Positions 38,388-49,702 of a stretch of DNA of 64,000 nucleotides are shown piece by piece. Position numbers and translations under genes: made by a program. The stretch's first letter is position 1, and every line of letters starts with the position of its first letter. The notes beneath the pieces were generated by a model. That model worked only from the letters and a program-made list of their open reading frames with translations. It did no database searches and was not told the origin of the DNA. The stretch comes from Malus domestica (taxonomy: Eukaryota > Streptophyta > Magnoliopsida > Rosales > Rosaceae). The DNA is taken from positions 4,104,501-4,168,500 of the forward strand of contig NC_091675.1 of NCBI RefSeq assembly GCF_042453785.1. The letters are read 5' to 3'.

Positions 38388-38515
38388 GAGGCTCTATCTA
38401 TACGAGTCAACAGCAAGAACCAGTTTGATGGTGCCTTGACTGCCGCTTGGAGCCGATATGAATTTGCCAATAGAAGATAGCTTGAAATCTTTTTCTGTGG
38501 TTTCATGTTACAATT
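38388..38515 (+). ncRNA. Candidate H/ACA snoRNA, element B
   Basis: It lies in the same intron as element A. The 5' hairpin 38390-38454 is closed by GGCTC/GAGCC, with AGTC/GACT inside and an apical ACCA/TGGT stem. The H box ATATGA (38456-38461) fits ANANNA. The 3' hairpin has lower stem ATGAA/TTCAT, an internal loop, and upper stem AAGAT/ATCTT. ACA (38510-38512) follows the last stem by three bases. Total length near 128 nt is normal for a plant H/ACA snoRNA. Relative to A, the apical stem shows a G-C to A-T compensatory exchange, which supports selection on structure. It would be released by exonucleolytic trimming of the debranched intron. No target assigned. Confidence 0.6.
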
Positions 38516-38939
38516 TTTGGCTACATACAAAGCTTATGACACTCGTTTATTTTTCTGGAACTGATTTTTGAATTTGGGTGCGATATACGGAAACAATGTC
38601 CGTGGTTTCAGTGACTGGATTTGATGCTATACAACTGTTGTTTCAGTGGCCTGATGAAGCTCTTGTTAATTAATGGTTGCAGGTTGCATATTTGACTGGT
38701 GAAGATTGGAAGGCTTTTGCTGCATGTTTAAAGTTGGTGTTGCTGAATTATCCCTCTCATCAAGTAGCTTGTGTCATGTGTCTGGCGGAAACACCACCGT
38801 GACATCTCAGGTTAATAATCAAGTAGCTTGTGCGCATCTTCTCCGTAGTTTCTTTGGTTACCTTTCGTCTTTGCAGTTTTGTCAATTCTCGGTAATGTGA
38901 TATGGATTTGATGCAGGTTTGGGAGTTGGGATCCAACAA

Positions 38940-39407
38940 ATGGGAAAAAAGAGTAAATCAAAAGCTTCCAGAGAGGTAAATGATGATGCAGTTGTTGTAG
39001 AAGAGGAAAAGCTGCCATCTTCGGCGAAAAAGCCTATTACTGAGGTTGATAAAACATCCTCAGGCAAAAAGAGGAAGAAACCCGAAACTGAAAAGGCTGA
39101 AAACCCTCTGTCTTCTGCAAAGAAGCCGGCTTCTGAGATTGATGAAATATTTGCAGCGAAAAAGAAGAAAACTGAGTCTGGAAAGGCTAAAAAACGAAAA
39201 GAAAACGCGATTGAGAAACCTGACCAGCCGAAGACAAAGAAGAAGGATAAAGGTATTAGAGATGGCGGATTTGGGGACATGTCTTCTCAGCCGAAAAAGA
39301 GAAGGCAGGATGGACTCACGGTTTACACAGAAGAGGAGTTGGGAATTAACAATGCAGATGCTGGAAACACTCCGCTCTGTCCGTTTGATTGTTCTTGTTG
39401 CTTCTGA
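38940..39407 (+). CDS. DUF1764 family small lysine-rich protein
   Basis: A single coding exon of 155 aa starting MGKKSKSKASREV. Most of the chain is Lys/Ser/Glu-rich and disordered with several NLS-like clusters (SGKKRKKPETEK, KAKKRKEN, PKTKKKDKG) and an SEIDEIFAAKKKK motif. The conserved C-terminus (GLTVYTEEELGINNADAGNT then PLCPFDCSCCF) is the DUF1764 signature. Molecular function is not established; the composition suggests a nuclear or nucleolar protein. Upstream non-coding exons are inferred at about 37640-37725 and 38683-38810, with the coding exon entered at 38916 after ATGCAG. The first intron carries two snoRNA-like elements. The upstream in-frame ATG at 38898 lies in the intron, so 38940 is preferred. 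Confidence 0.88.
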   Translation: MGKKSKSKASREVNDDAVVVEEEKLPSSAKKPITEVDKTSSGKKRKKPETEKAENPLSSAKKPASEIDEIFAAKKKKTESGKAKKRKENAIEKPDQPKTKKKDKGIRDGGFGDMSSQPKKRRQDGLTVYTEEELGINNADAGNTPLCPFDCSCCF

Positions 39408-39676
39408 TGAGATTTCCTGGTCTTAAGGAATTGACAAAAAAAAAAAGAACACGAAAAAACAAAAGTTTACGAAGAAAATATGAAATATATAGTTTCAAAA
39501 ATCAGATTACTCAACAATTAGAAAACCCAGAAAGCAATTAAAACACAGTGAAGAAGAATGAAATTTGAAACTTTCAACTAAAATATGTGCACATTTAAAC
39601 TTCAAACTGAAGCATATGATGGCATAACCCTTAACAGAACCTCCAACTGCTCTCATTAAAATAATATTTTCCAACC

Positions 39677-39849
39677 GTTATTTAGAACTATGATCTGTTG
39701 GTATTCTTTCACTTGGAAGTGAGAGATCTTAGGTTTGAATCTCGTGGATGGCGAATTCGATACCAAATTAGGCTACCCATTGTGTGGTTTAGCCGAACTA
39801 CCCATCTCCTTAGTGTAATAATATCAATGTACTTGAAAATAAAAAAAAT
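39677..39849 (+). mobile_element. tRNA-derived SINE, copy 2
   Basis: The same element as 22450-22624: TTAGGTTTGAATCTCGTGG (B-box-like), GATACCAAATTAGGCTAC, and an A-rich tail. Flanks AATATTTTCCAACC (39663-39676) and AACATTTCCCAACC (39850-39863) are a 14-bp target duplication with two differences, as expected for LINE-driven retroposition. It lies downstream of the DUF1764 gene. Confidence 0.8.
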
Positions 39850-40254
39850 AACATTTCCCAACCATAAAGATGCCACAGATAAAGGGATTGTGACAACAAT
39901 TCAGCATTTCCTTGTTTTTAAGGTACCAATATACAAACTGCAAAGAGTATTTAATCCTTAAGCACAGCAGATCCCAGCGTTTGACTTGTTCATTCAACAT
40001 GTGAGAGACCCCCACCTTCGGCCTTTGTCCTACGGATAAGAACAATCGACAAAATACGAAACATACACATACATCAGTTCTATTGACAGGACATGAAATT
40101 CTATGGATGGAGTTGTACTGGTAAACTGATGTGCTAAAGAAAATGCAATGCCCATGAAGCGAGATTTAATGACGCCTGCTATGTCTAAATAAAGGAGTAA
40201 TCGACATTTGTTTTAAAATGGCCAATATTACGATTCCACAGGGATAATGACGAC

Positions 40255-43041
40255 TTACTTATGATCGGAAGGATTTGGCCTGAGTTCATAAACAATTGTT
40301 GCGACAACATCTCTCTTCAACTGTTCGTCAGACAGGAAAATCTATTATTCGCAGAACCGACACAATGAAATATGCCCTATGGAATGAAAATTACCTTTGT
40401 AGCTTCGCCTTTAAAGCCAATGTACTCTATCTTAGTTGTATCACCACCAAAACTATCGGGAAAATGCAATGTGATGCTGGCCACGTTTTGAAATTTGGAA
40501 TATCTAATTGTATGGACAAAAGTAATATCAGAAGGGTTGTTGAATGGTTAGATAAAAACTCAGATAAAAATTATATCCTCTTGATTTCAGTACCATGTCA
40601 AAGGGATTGCCTTCAGTGCTCTCAATTGAAAAAGAATAAGATTTCCTCTGAATTTTTAGATATCATGTTCCCAAACATTACGACAAATGGTTTCTGTAGT
40701 ACAGGAGGCAACGAATAAATACCTTGTCTGGTACTCCAACGTTCCTTGAAAATTTTCGACCAGATCCCACTCCTTGAAACAACAAGAACACATGTTTCAA
40801 AGCTGAAAAGTTTAACTTATCAATTAATTCTGCAACAAGCTAATGTGAACGCAATACCTGAATTGCTTGCATTCCTTGAGCATCTGAAAAGTCAATTCCT
40901 TCTTTGTTTATGAACCTAATTTAAGCAATGAAGTCCTAATTTTAGTATTTACAAATATAAAAACGAGATGAATTGAATACTCAACTTCCATCAAAGGCTG
41001 TTTCAATAGTTATTTTGTCAGAAAACTCATACAGGGCTACATACACTCATGACCACTACAATATAATGAATAGAGCGCAAAAACTCCCTGGATATTCCAA
41101 GTTAATTCCAAATCATAGGTATTGACTACAAAAACATGGAATGGACGAGACAAGAAAATTTGAAATTGATGCAAGGAAATGGTGGTACATTAAGACAAAA
41201 AGATTGCCAATGAGTTTGAGTAAAACGAATTATTACTTAAATCCTAGAGCTTCTTGCCTCACCATTCTAACTAAATCAATATAAGAAGGCCTTGCCTTAG
41301 GTAGAGTGTAGAAAAGGTCAAACTTACGCCCTCATCTTGGAAGGACTTGTTCCATCAACACCACCCACAACTGATATGCTCTTGATCTTTACATCTGATG
41401 TAAATCTATAAAAAATAAATGAGAAAAATATAATTCAGTTAGATGTATGCAACAACATCAGAGAATACTAGGTTCTAACTTCTAATAAATCTCTGAAGAT
41501 GCCAACCAAATGTTTCATAAATAAGTACAGCTATATTATCATAGATAGCAGAAAACAAGCGATGAAAAGTTAAAATAGAAATAAATCCTCAGCATCATGA
41601 CTTGTATCTCCAACACTACGTGTTTCACAAAATGACAAGCCATTCAAGAAACACGAAAGAAGCTTTGAGTGCACGACAAAAGGATAATTATAAAATGATG
41701 CACATATTAAGTGTCATGTTTTGGAAGAACCTGAAGATGCTACTGAGGTTAAGTCCCTTACTCAAAACTTATACACACCAGATTATGGAGAATCAGGCAC
41801 ATGTTACCATTGAAATTGAACGGAAAGATGGAAAATGGTGGAACTACTGAACCACTGGATCTACCTGTCCCCATCCATTTTGTGTTCACGCAGTCAATAA
41901 CTCATGTTATAAACGACAACATATAAAACAACAAAAATGGGACACTCACGGAATGTAAACAAGTAACTCAGGATCACCCTCATTGCTCTCCAAGTGTCCC
42001 TGTAGCAGAAAGTAGGACCAGTGAGCCTTCTTATTCCTATAAATTCAAACATAAATTACCACCAAAATATATGGTAAACCTGAACTGAATCTCAATCAGT
42101 AATCTCTTAAACTTGAGCTAACATATTGTCATGAAAATGTCATTCTAAAATTCATTTACAAACTTACGAAATTTGCATTATTGCATTAGTAAAGATGTCT
42201 ACAAATAACATTCGCAAAACTCTCTATTGTTTTTCTCGGAGGCAACACACCTTCAGAAAAAGAAGATAAAACATAAAATCACAACGAAGGGATCGTTACC
42301 CCACTAGAATTCAGCCGTTGCTCCCAAGCTTTGAAAACTGACTTGACGCTTCCTGGAACCGCTTCATTCAAAGCAGAAACCTACAAACCACCATTCAAAA
42401 TTCTCTCAAGGAGGGACCACAGTGCATATTAATGATTAGAATCCAAACAGAATTCAGCTGAAAGTGGCACGATGTCAATCAGCAAATCCAAGTTCCGTTG
42501 AAATATTTCATAAATTTCATTTACTGAACAATAAAGTGTGAAAGTACTCCAAAGTATCAACAAACCCACATCAGAAATCATCAACTACTCCTCAATCCTC
42601 ATAAAATCACCCACCCCGAAATCGAAAAACCCAACGAAACCCCATTTCATTGTTTTACACTAAATCAAAAATTCCATACACAACAAACACAATGCTTACT
42701 CAAAACGCTAGCAAGATTTAGAATTTCAGCTTAAAGGGTTAATCTGAGAATCTGAATCACAGTTCTTTCAACTACAAATTTCCTTCTGGGTACTTTCAGA
42801 TGAAGCCCAAAAAATCATAAATTAGTAAGCAGATTGCAAAACCACCCAAAAAATCACATATATAGAGCAGCAGTGTGATAACTCATACAGTAAAAAAAAA
42901 AGGCAGGAATCGTAAAATTAAGAGTGAGAAAAGAAGAAAGGCAGAGAATTTAGGGACCTTGGGGAGGTCGATATTCTCGTAGAGAGTCCAACCGGACGAA
43001 CAATCGTGATCTTCGCAGCTGTGATCGTGCAAGCAAGCCAT
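40255..43041 (-). CDS. PITH domain-containing protein
   Basis: Eight exons, 5' to 3': 42958-43041, 42300-42380, 41950-41999, 41328-41405, 40858-40915, 40723-40772, 40395-40503, 40255-40320; product 191 aa. It opens with a His/Cys-rich MACLHDHSCEDHDCSSGWTL. The PITH fold follows (about residues 20-185): VPGSVKSVFKAWEQRL, ELLVYIPFTSDVKIKSISVV, GGVDGTSPSKMRAFINKEGI, LVENFQGTLEYQTRYSKFQN, HFPDSFGGDTTKIEYIGFKG and VVATIVYELRPNPSDHK at the C-terminus. PITH is a beta-sandwich named for proteasome-interacting thioredoxin-like proteins; plant single-domain members have no settled role. All junctions are GT-AG and keep frame. Short ORFs on the opposite strand (around 40300-40720) are shadows of these exons. 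Confidence 0.93.
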
Positions 43042-43974
43042 CTCTCTTTCCCTTCGATCACTGAATTTCTCACAAGACAAATAGACGAAGGAAGAAAATA
43101 GACGCAACCAGAAATGGGAGCGAACCGTTGCATTTTCCAAGTGAAATTACATTTTTCGCCCTGTATGGTGAATTCCGAAAATGGCCACTGTTTTCACAAA
43201 GCTCCTTCTTTTGGAATTCGCGTGGGAAAGTTCAAGCGCGCGAGCTCTGAGGGATATATAGGTCCAAGAACTATATATATAACGAAAATTTAAAAATTAA
43301 TAAAAAGTAGTGTTGAGACCCTAATAAACTAGGATTACATCTAAAGGTGTTGTAATATTTTCGTTAATTTGTATACAAAATATTTTTTAAAACACAATTT
43401 TAATTTATTTTTTCACAACAATAGTGAGTTATAGCCCATGTTTTCCAATGAATTTTAAAGATTCATACAAGATTCAATATTCCAAGATTTTCGACACCTA
43501 CAAATCTCTTTGCAGCCCACTTCTTGTTTGTATTATTTTTTTCTATTTTTTAACTTTAAAAATCAATAAAAAATAATTTCAGAACCTAATAAACGTTAAG
43601 ATCACGGATAAAGGTCGTGCAATTTCCTTAACTCCCACACAAAATATTTGCTTAACTTCCATACAAAGGTCTTTATCCGCACACGCATAACAAGTGGCGC
43701 ATCTCGGAGGAAGACTAGTCATAGGGAGCAAAAAGCATTCTTCAAAATTTTCTTTGAAATATTACTTGTCATCACAATATCGTAAAGCCGATATAGTTCA
43801 GTAAAACTCTTTCCCCAGGGGAAGAAAAATTATGTTGGCCTCCAGGCAAACAAAAACAAAGAGAATTCTCTGCATATCAAACTCTCGTCTGGGAGTACAC
43901 TCAATGTCGATCCCGACCCTGTTGCCCAAGATCTAGAAACTGAAACTCCTAGCGGATAAAAATGTCGATTTCTT
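43042..43974. other. Intergenic spacer between the PITH and PHAX genes
   Basis: It includes the PITH promoter/leader on the right of 43041 and the PHAX 3'UTR on the left of 43975. In between are two diverged direct copies of an AT-rich segment (about 43270-43400 and 43545-43660, sharing AATCAATAAAAAATAA-type and CCTAATAAAC words). No gene seen. Confidence 0.5.
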
Positions 43975-46382
43975 CTAACAATTAAGTGGATCGTCTTTGG
44001 GCTCCCCTCCAAGCAGGTCATCATCATATGAAACAGGCAACCTTAACCTATCACGAACAGAAACGTGCTTCACTTCGGGGTTTGACTGATTGGCTTGAGT
44101 CTGCATTTCACGTAGGACCGGTAAATCATCTGGCACATCGGCTGGAGTACCGTCTTTGGATGAATTGGCAGATGAGCCTTCTTTCCTTTGCTCTATTGCT
44201 GGTCTATTTGGTTTCTTGAATTGCTTCTGCATGAGGAAAGAAAACATAAAAAAGTCACTAACACACACTCTTACTCTAGTGACATTTTAATTTAAGTTTG
44301 GGAATAATAATACCATAAACTATATAAAATATGATTAATCGTGTACCTCAAAGTCCCTTGCTTTTTTCATTATCTCTCTATAGGCCTTTGGTTCGCGTGA
44401 TTTAATGATATTCCAAAGTATCCCACCACCATATCGGAAACGTCTGCCATCAGAAGTCATCTGACCTCCGCACGCCTGGATTGCATCCACCTGAAAAGTT
44501 TCATCATTTCATAATCGATTATGCCAGGGTCTCTAGCAGGGAAAAAAAATATCCTTTCTCCAGATACTGGATTCTCCCTGGACAGCAAGTAATTAATAAC
44601 TAATACACTAGAAACTTAGAAACGCTTGTACCAACCACATCTAATAAAATTCCGAAATTAATCAAAGGAGGTACTTAACTAAGAAATTCGCTCCCTACAA
44701 TCAAAGCAAGCTCAAAGACGTTCACAATGACAAAAAAAATCTGTTAACCATCTCAGGATAGAGCTTTGTGGTGCCTGGGGGAGGAGCAAACATGAATGAT
44801 GAGCTTTTTAAATGAAAAAAGATGGTGCTTATCTCGTATCTCTTACATGTGTTTTGCATGCATATTGGCTAATGTAACGCTAAGAAAAAATCACATAAAC
44901 ATACACAAATAGCACACGATGGAGTGGTCATCCAGGGGACATGAGTTCAGAGCACATGATTGTAAGGAGCAAAATGGCTTCTGCAAGAGAAATCTGCAAG
45001 GGTAGGGAAACAATACTGAGCATCAGACATTATGAAAGGCTGCATGGCCAAATAGTGTGGATAAGCATCATCAGCCCTAAGCTGATCCATTAAGCAACCC
45101 AGAATCTCACCTTCCCGTCGAAAATTTCAGTTGAATTATTCAAGTCCATTCCCACTGAAGGGTACCCTACGTCCCTAACTTCCTAATAAAGCTAAAATGT
45201 GAATGGGCTAGAAAGAACAGATGGGTCAGGATGCAAAAACAACCCTAAAAGTACCCATAAAGCATTTCTGGATGCATAACTCATCCTCCAAATTCCAGGA
45301 TTCCCATTAGCAAATTCGCAAAAGATCCAAAGTGTTCAAGAAGGAATAGAATAGAATTGACAAGAAGAATCAAAATAGATAACTGTCAATTGAAATCACT
45401 AAAAACCCATCTATGAGTTCGAAGCCCATGTTCCGGACATTAGCACCAAGGTCTGATCCCTAAGGCTATGATGTGAAGTGGGCTAAAAAATGATACAGGT
45501 GGCTCGGGGCGTAAAGGAAACCTAAAAGAGTACCCATAACGTTGTCCGGGCACATAACCCATTCACCCAAAACAGGATTATCATTAGCTGAATTGACTGG
45601 AAAATTGTACTAGATGGTTTTCATTGATAACATCATTGGAAAGCCAGCTCAGATGTACTCAGCACAAACTTCGTAACACTAGCAGCAAGGTTGGAACATC
45701 GCAAAAGTATGGCACTTGAATTCAGATAAACATGTACTCGCTAATGGTGTCTGCCAAAGACACTTTCAGCGGAACGATTACAATGTACAAACAGTAATGC
45801 AAGCTAGTTGAGCAAGAGAAGAGAATATAAAAAGATAACAAGAATGATCGTGAGTTAAATAAACTGAAATTTCTTTGCATTTCCACGAAAGCATAACAAA
45901 GTGTACCATACCTCTTTAATGAGATCACTCAATGCAGCAATACCCAAGCAACCAACAGCAGTATATACCAAATACGATTTCCTCTCCTTCAGTCGCTTAC
46001 ATGTCTCTATCACAAACCTGCAAAGCAAACAAAATCACGTTAAAACCCACAAAAGATCTCCAAAACATGTAATTACTTTGGTTCTTAACTGGGGCGGTCA
46101 TAACCTGTCAATGTCAGTCCCAATACTCGCAGTCCAATGGCCGTTATTCCTCTTCTTATTCTTCTTTTTCTTCTTCTTTGGCTTGGGCTTCTGATTCGTG
46201 CCCTGACCTTCTTGGTTTGCTACACTGACATTGCCACCACTGCCCTGCCCCGAACCATACCCACTTTGTGAATTGAAATCCACAAGCTCTCCTTCTTCGA
46301 CATCGAGCATCTCAACATCCCCACCATCCATGAAGTCATCATCTTCAAATACTGCATCCAATACGTTGTCTTCTCCTTCCAT
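43975..46382 (-). CDS. PHAX: PHAX RNA-binding-domain protein (phosphorylated adapter RNA export-like)
   Basis: Four exons, 5' to 3': 46105-46382, 45912-46017, 44347-44490, 43975-44226; product 259 aa. The N-terminus is acidic (FEDDDFMDGGDVEMLDVEEG), then Gly/Ser-rich, then a basic run KPKPKKKKKKNKKRN (likely NLS). The PHAX RNA-binding domain spans about residues 93-180: FVIETCKRLKERKSYLVYTA, VGCLGIAALSDLIKE, VDAIQACGGQM, DGRRFRYGGGILWNIIKSRE. In animals PHAX links capped U snRNA to the export machinery and moves C/D snoRNAs to Cajal bodies. Plant proteins keep the RNA-binding domain but are shorter, so export activity is inference. Intron 2 is 1.4 kb with a diverged internal duplication (about 45130-45300 against 45420-45600). 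A 5'UTR intron is possible upstream. Confidence 0.92.
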
Positions 46383-46686
46383 ATAACTCTTCCTTCAATT
46401 GGTAAAAACTGCACCCAAAAAATAATTCACAAGTTCACCCAAAAAATAATAAACATTATTTCCAGCTCTGATGAAATCTTAACAGAAAACCCAACACTGT
46501 AATTTCTCTGAGGCAAAACATCAAACACTTTCCAGGCAAAAAGTTGACGAGTGACCTACGTACCCTAATTCGAATCAACGTCTACAACCCAACAAATAAT
46601 TCGCATAAAATCATCGAAAAAATTAACAAAAACAATAAAAGAAACAAATTTCCATAAATCTGTTGTGATTTTCTTTTTCGCAATGA

Positions 46687-47015
46687 AAAAACCCTAACAA
46701 TGCAGAAAACAAAAACCTACCAATTCTAAGCTGCTGGAATTTGTGCGCTAGGTCAAGGTACAAGGACGATCAAGCCAAACCGGGGCGTGCGGCGTCGTTT
46801 CGTCGTAGGTTATGGTGGGTTTACAGTACCGAAGGCTAAGCGACGGTGGTGGCGGTAATCAATAGTTCTTGTGTTTGGGTGCGTGCGCGGAAATCAGAAT
46901 ATTTATACGTTCTTAAGGATTTGGGATTTTATTGGTCTCTCCGTTATGGGCTGAAAGTTATTGGGCTCTTTTATCTTTTCTTTACATTGGGCCTTTAATA
47001 TCTAAACAAGCCCAA
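46687..47015 (-). promoter_or_regulatory. PHAX promoter with repeated site II motifs and telo-box
   Basis: TGGGCT/TGGGCC cores occur at about 46948, 46961 and 46985, and the inverse GCCCA at about 47009. AAACCCTAAC at about 46689-46698 is a telo-box in the leader. This is the same motif pair as the DUF1764 promoter, fitting coordinated expression with growth and RNA biogenesis. Confidence 0.55.
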
Positions 47016-48431
47016 TGGTTTGACAATAATAGAGGATGATATTTGAAGATTTTTTTTTTTGGGGTCAACTGTTACTTATAAAATTTTCTTTTCTCAGTAT
47101 TTTGCCTACTTGTCATATTGATAATTAATTATATTTGTTTCAAAAAAATGTTAAAATTTTTCCTTTTAAAAGAAAAGATTAACTCGATGGTTAGACTCTA
47201 AAAACGACTATGCATGTAAGATTGGTAACTTTTGGCTTTGTTTTTTCCCATTTTTCATTCGAACAATATTTTAACATAAGCTTAATCAAAGAGAAATATT
47301 CGTGAAAGCTGAAAAGAAGTACATTGCTCTAACCTACGCTTTAGTTTTAAATCAATGGCAAATCCAAGATTTGAACATTGGGAGTTCCAGTGTTAAAAGT
47401 CTAAGTTTTTTAAAAGAAACAAAGCGTGGATCGCGTAAACAAATTTCATTTTATTTATTGAGGTATTTCGTTGAACACTTGGTGAGCTTATTGTCGTCAA
47501 TTGAATTATGTTGTGCTTATATCAAAAGATATCGACATATGTCGAAACAATCTAATGAGTGTCATCGAGAGAATTTGTCGAGTCCTCCCGACATAATTTG
47601 TCAAGTGCTACCGAGATATACATATCAGGCATCACATCAAAATGTGTACACATACTAAACATTCGAAGAGTAATATGAAAATCTTCACATGTATATTTTT
47701 TAACTTCATATAATCCTGAAACCACAGTACATCCGCCACTAGTCTATAGCAATACAAAAAAAAAACGAGTAAAAGAATCATGTGTAGGTTCATTGAATCT
47801 GTCCAGATTGGATATTTTAGGCAGTGCGAATGAAAAACCGTTGTGGAGTTGATGTGAAAGGTCGAGTGTGAAATTCTGGATTCGAGAATGGGAAAGGATC
47901 CCACAGGATCCGACAAAATTTCATGATCATGATCGTTCATTGTATATCGTACGATCATAAATTATTTTAAAATTTAAAATTAAATATAAATATTACTTAA
48001 CAAAAACTGACCGTATAATATACGATGCATGATCACGATTACAGAATTATCAAAATCTCTAAGAAAAAGATATAGCGAGTATCATTTTCCCCCGAGAAAG
48101 AGCCGAGAGAGGCCACATTCATCATATCATCGTCGAAACACTTTTTCTTGAGCACGCAATTGCGTGGAATCTTGTCTTCTGCTTCATAAAATCGAATGGT
48201 AAATTACATACCCTTATATGCATCATCATTTTTGTATCATTTTGAAATAATGTCATTTTTTCAAAAAAAAAAAAAAAACACACAAAATATTTAAGTGATA
48301 TTTTATGGATTTATCAAGGTTTAATCGTTTGATACAGGCGATATATATCAGCAATATATAAGCAGAGGAGTAAAACCAATATAGCAAAAATAAAAATTAC
48401 AACTCGTGCTCACATTAGTGATAAAATAAAA
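47016..48431. other. Intergenic stretch with a truncated MITE
   Basis: No supported gene; the 118-codon ORF at 47302-47658 has no recognisable protein character. At about 47895-48050 lies sequence related to the MITE at 53738-53943 (GGGAAAGGATCCCAC and ATCGTACGATCATAAATTAT words), without clear right terminus or target duplication. Confidence 0.5.
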
Positions 48432-48584
48432 GAAAAACGAATGAAAATGACTTGAAGATTTTGAGTTTTAATTATAAGGACAAAATAAAGGGTAAAGTGA
48501 ATAGTACCATGATTGACTTTTTAGTGTAAAAATGTGATTTTTCGTTAAAATGAACAGTATCAAAAACTTTTCATTAAAGTTTCC
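48432..48584 (+). mobile_element. ~153-bp MITE, family M, intact copy
   Basis: It carries the core GGACAAAATAAAGGGTAAAG and GATTGACTTTTTAGTG. It is flanked by the perfect 10-bp direct repeat TAAAATAAAA (48422-48431 and 48585-48594). About 1.1 kb upstream of the legumain start. Confidence 0.85.
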
Positions 48585-48594
48585 TAAAATAAAA

Positions 48595-49702
48595 GCATCG
48601 ACGAGCAATTTGAAATTTCACCAACTAAACTTCAATTGGTAGAACATAATTGTTATTTTGCTATGAACAACAGTGATAAACCACACCTTGATTGCTAATG
48701 ACTTGTAGTTGAAATAATTAAAAGTAATTATTTTCCGCTCGAAATTTGAAGCTGGATTATCCATCCTTAAGTATTTTTCCCGTATAAAAGAACAGAAAAT
48801 ACCTATTGACCCAAAAACAATAATAAGTCACATGACTTTATAATAAACTATTTTACATTGGTTAGAATTTTGTACTCCTTATTTGTAATCGAAATCCAAC
48901 TCCCAATTATATAGATTGTTCTAAAAATTTCTGTCTAGCGCCGTCTAGGTCCCGTTTAAGCGTTAGGTGGTTGGCCACTGTCATGATTAATGCATAAGGT
49001 TTGAAAATTAAAAAAGGGCATCTAGACATGCTGAGGCGCCCACCTAGCCCGCCCAGACCTGTATAGGCACTTGCCTAGGTCTTGACTCACTTAAACAGAA
49101 AATATATAACTTTTGTTTTGCATTTTATTTTTTTTCAATAAATTGTAAGAGCCTTATTGTGTACTTAAATGAACACATTATATTGTTGTTCCTCATTTTT
49201 CATTATGTTCAAATACTTTATAATATATATGTTATTTTATTTTGTAGTTTGTGATGAAATTATATATTTTAAGTATAAACAAACCCTTATTTAACACGAA
49301 ATATAATAAATTTATTTAAATTTATATAGACACCTCCTAAACTCTAAGCCTCAACATGCCACCCGATTAACATCTAGCGTAGGTTAGAACTTTGATAATA
49401 TATAATAATCGAATACAGACTATAGATTTTACAAAAAATATTAAAATTGTTTGAAATTTTATGCGCTTGTAATTCCGGTAACATGTTGGCTCGGGAAAAG
49501 ATAGACAACGTCTCCCCAGACATAGCAATGACGTGTACGTCCCAGATTGCATAAACTCCAGAACCAAAGCGTTTCCGATGGGGCCCGCAACTTGAACATG
49601 AAAGTCTTACTGACAAAGAAAGGCCCACGCGATCAGCAATAAATATCCACCCAACCTTCAACCTCTACCAATCAGACACCCCAAAAATTGACCGGAAACG
49701 TC
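48595..49702. other. Intergenic stretch and legumain promoter/leader
   Basis: AT-rich DNA without coding signal on the left, turning GC-richer from about 49490 towards the legumain leader. No clear TATA box or transposon ends seen. Confidence 0.45.

Noticed and set aside
37798-38515. Box C/D snoRNA interpretation of the intron elements
   Set aside because: A TGATGA occurs near 38306, but no properly spaced CTGA D box or terminal stem accompanies it; the H/ACA layout fits better.
40296-40718. 140-codon plus-strand ORF
   Set aside because: It is the antisense shadow of PITH-gene exons 6 to 8, which have strong family matches on the minus strand.
47302-47658. 118-codon plus-strand ORF
   Set aside because: No recognisable domain, no splice or promoter context, and composition like random AT-rich DNA.
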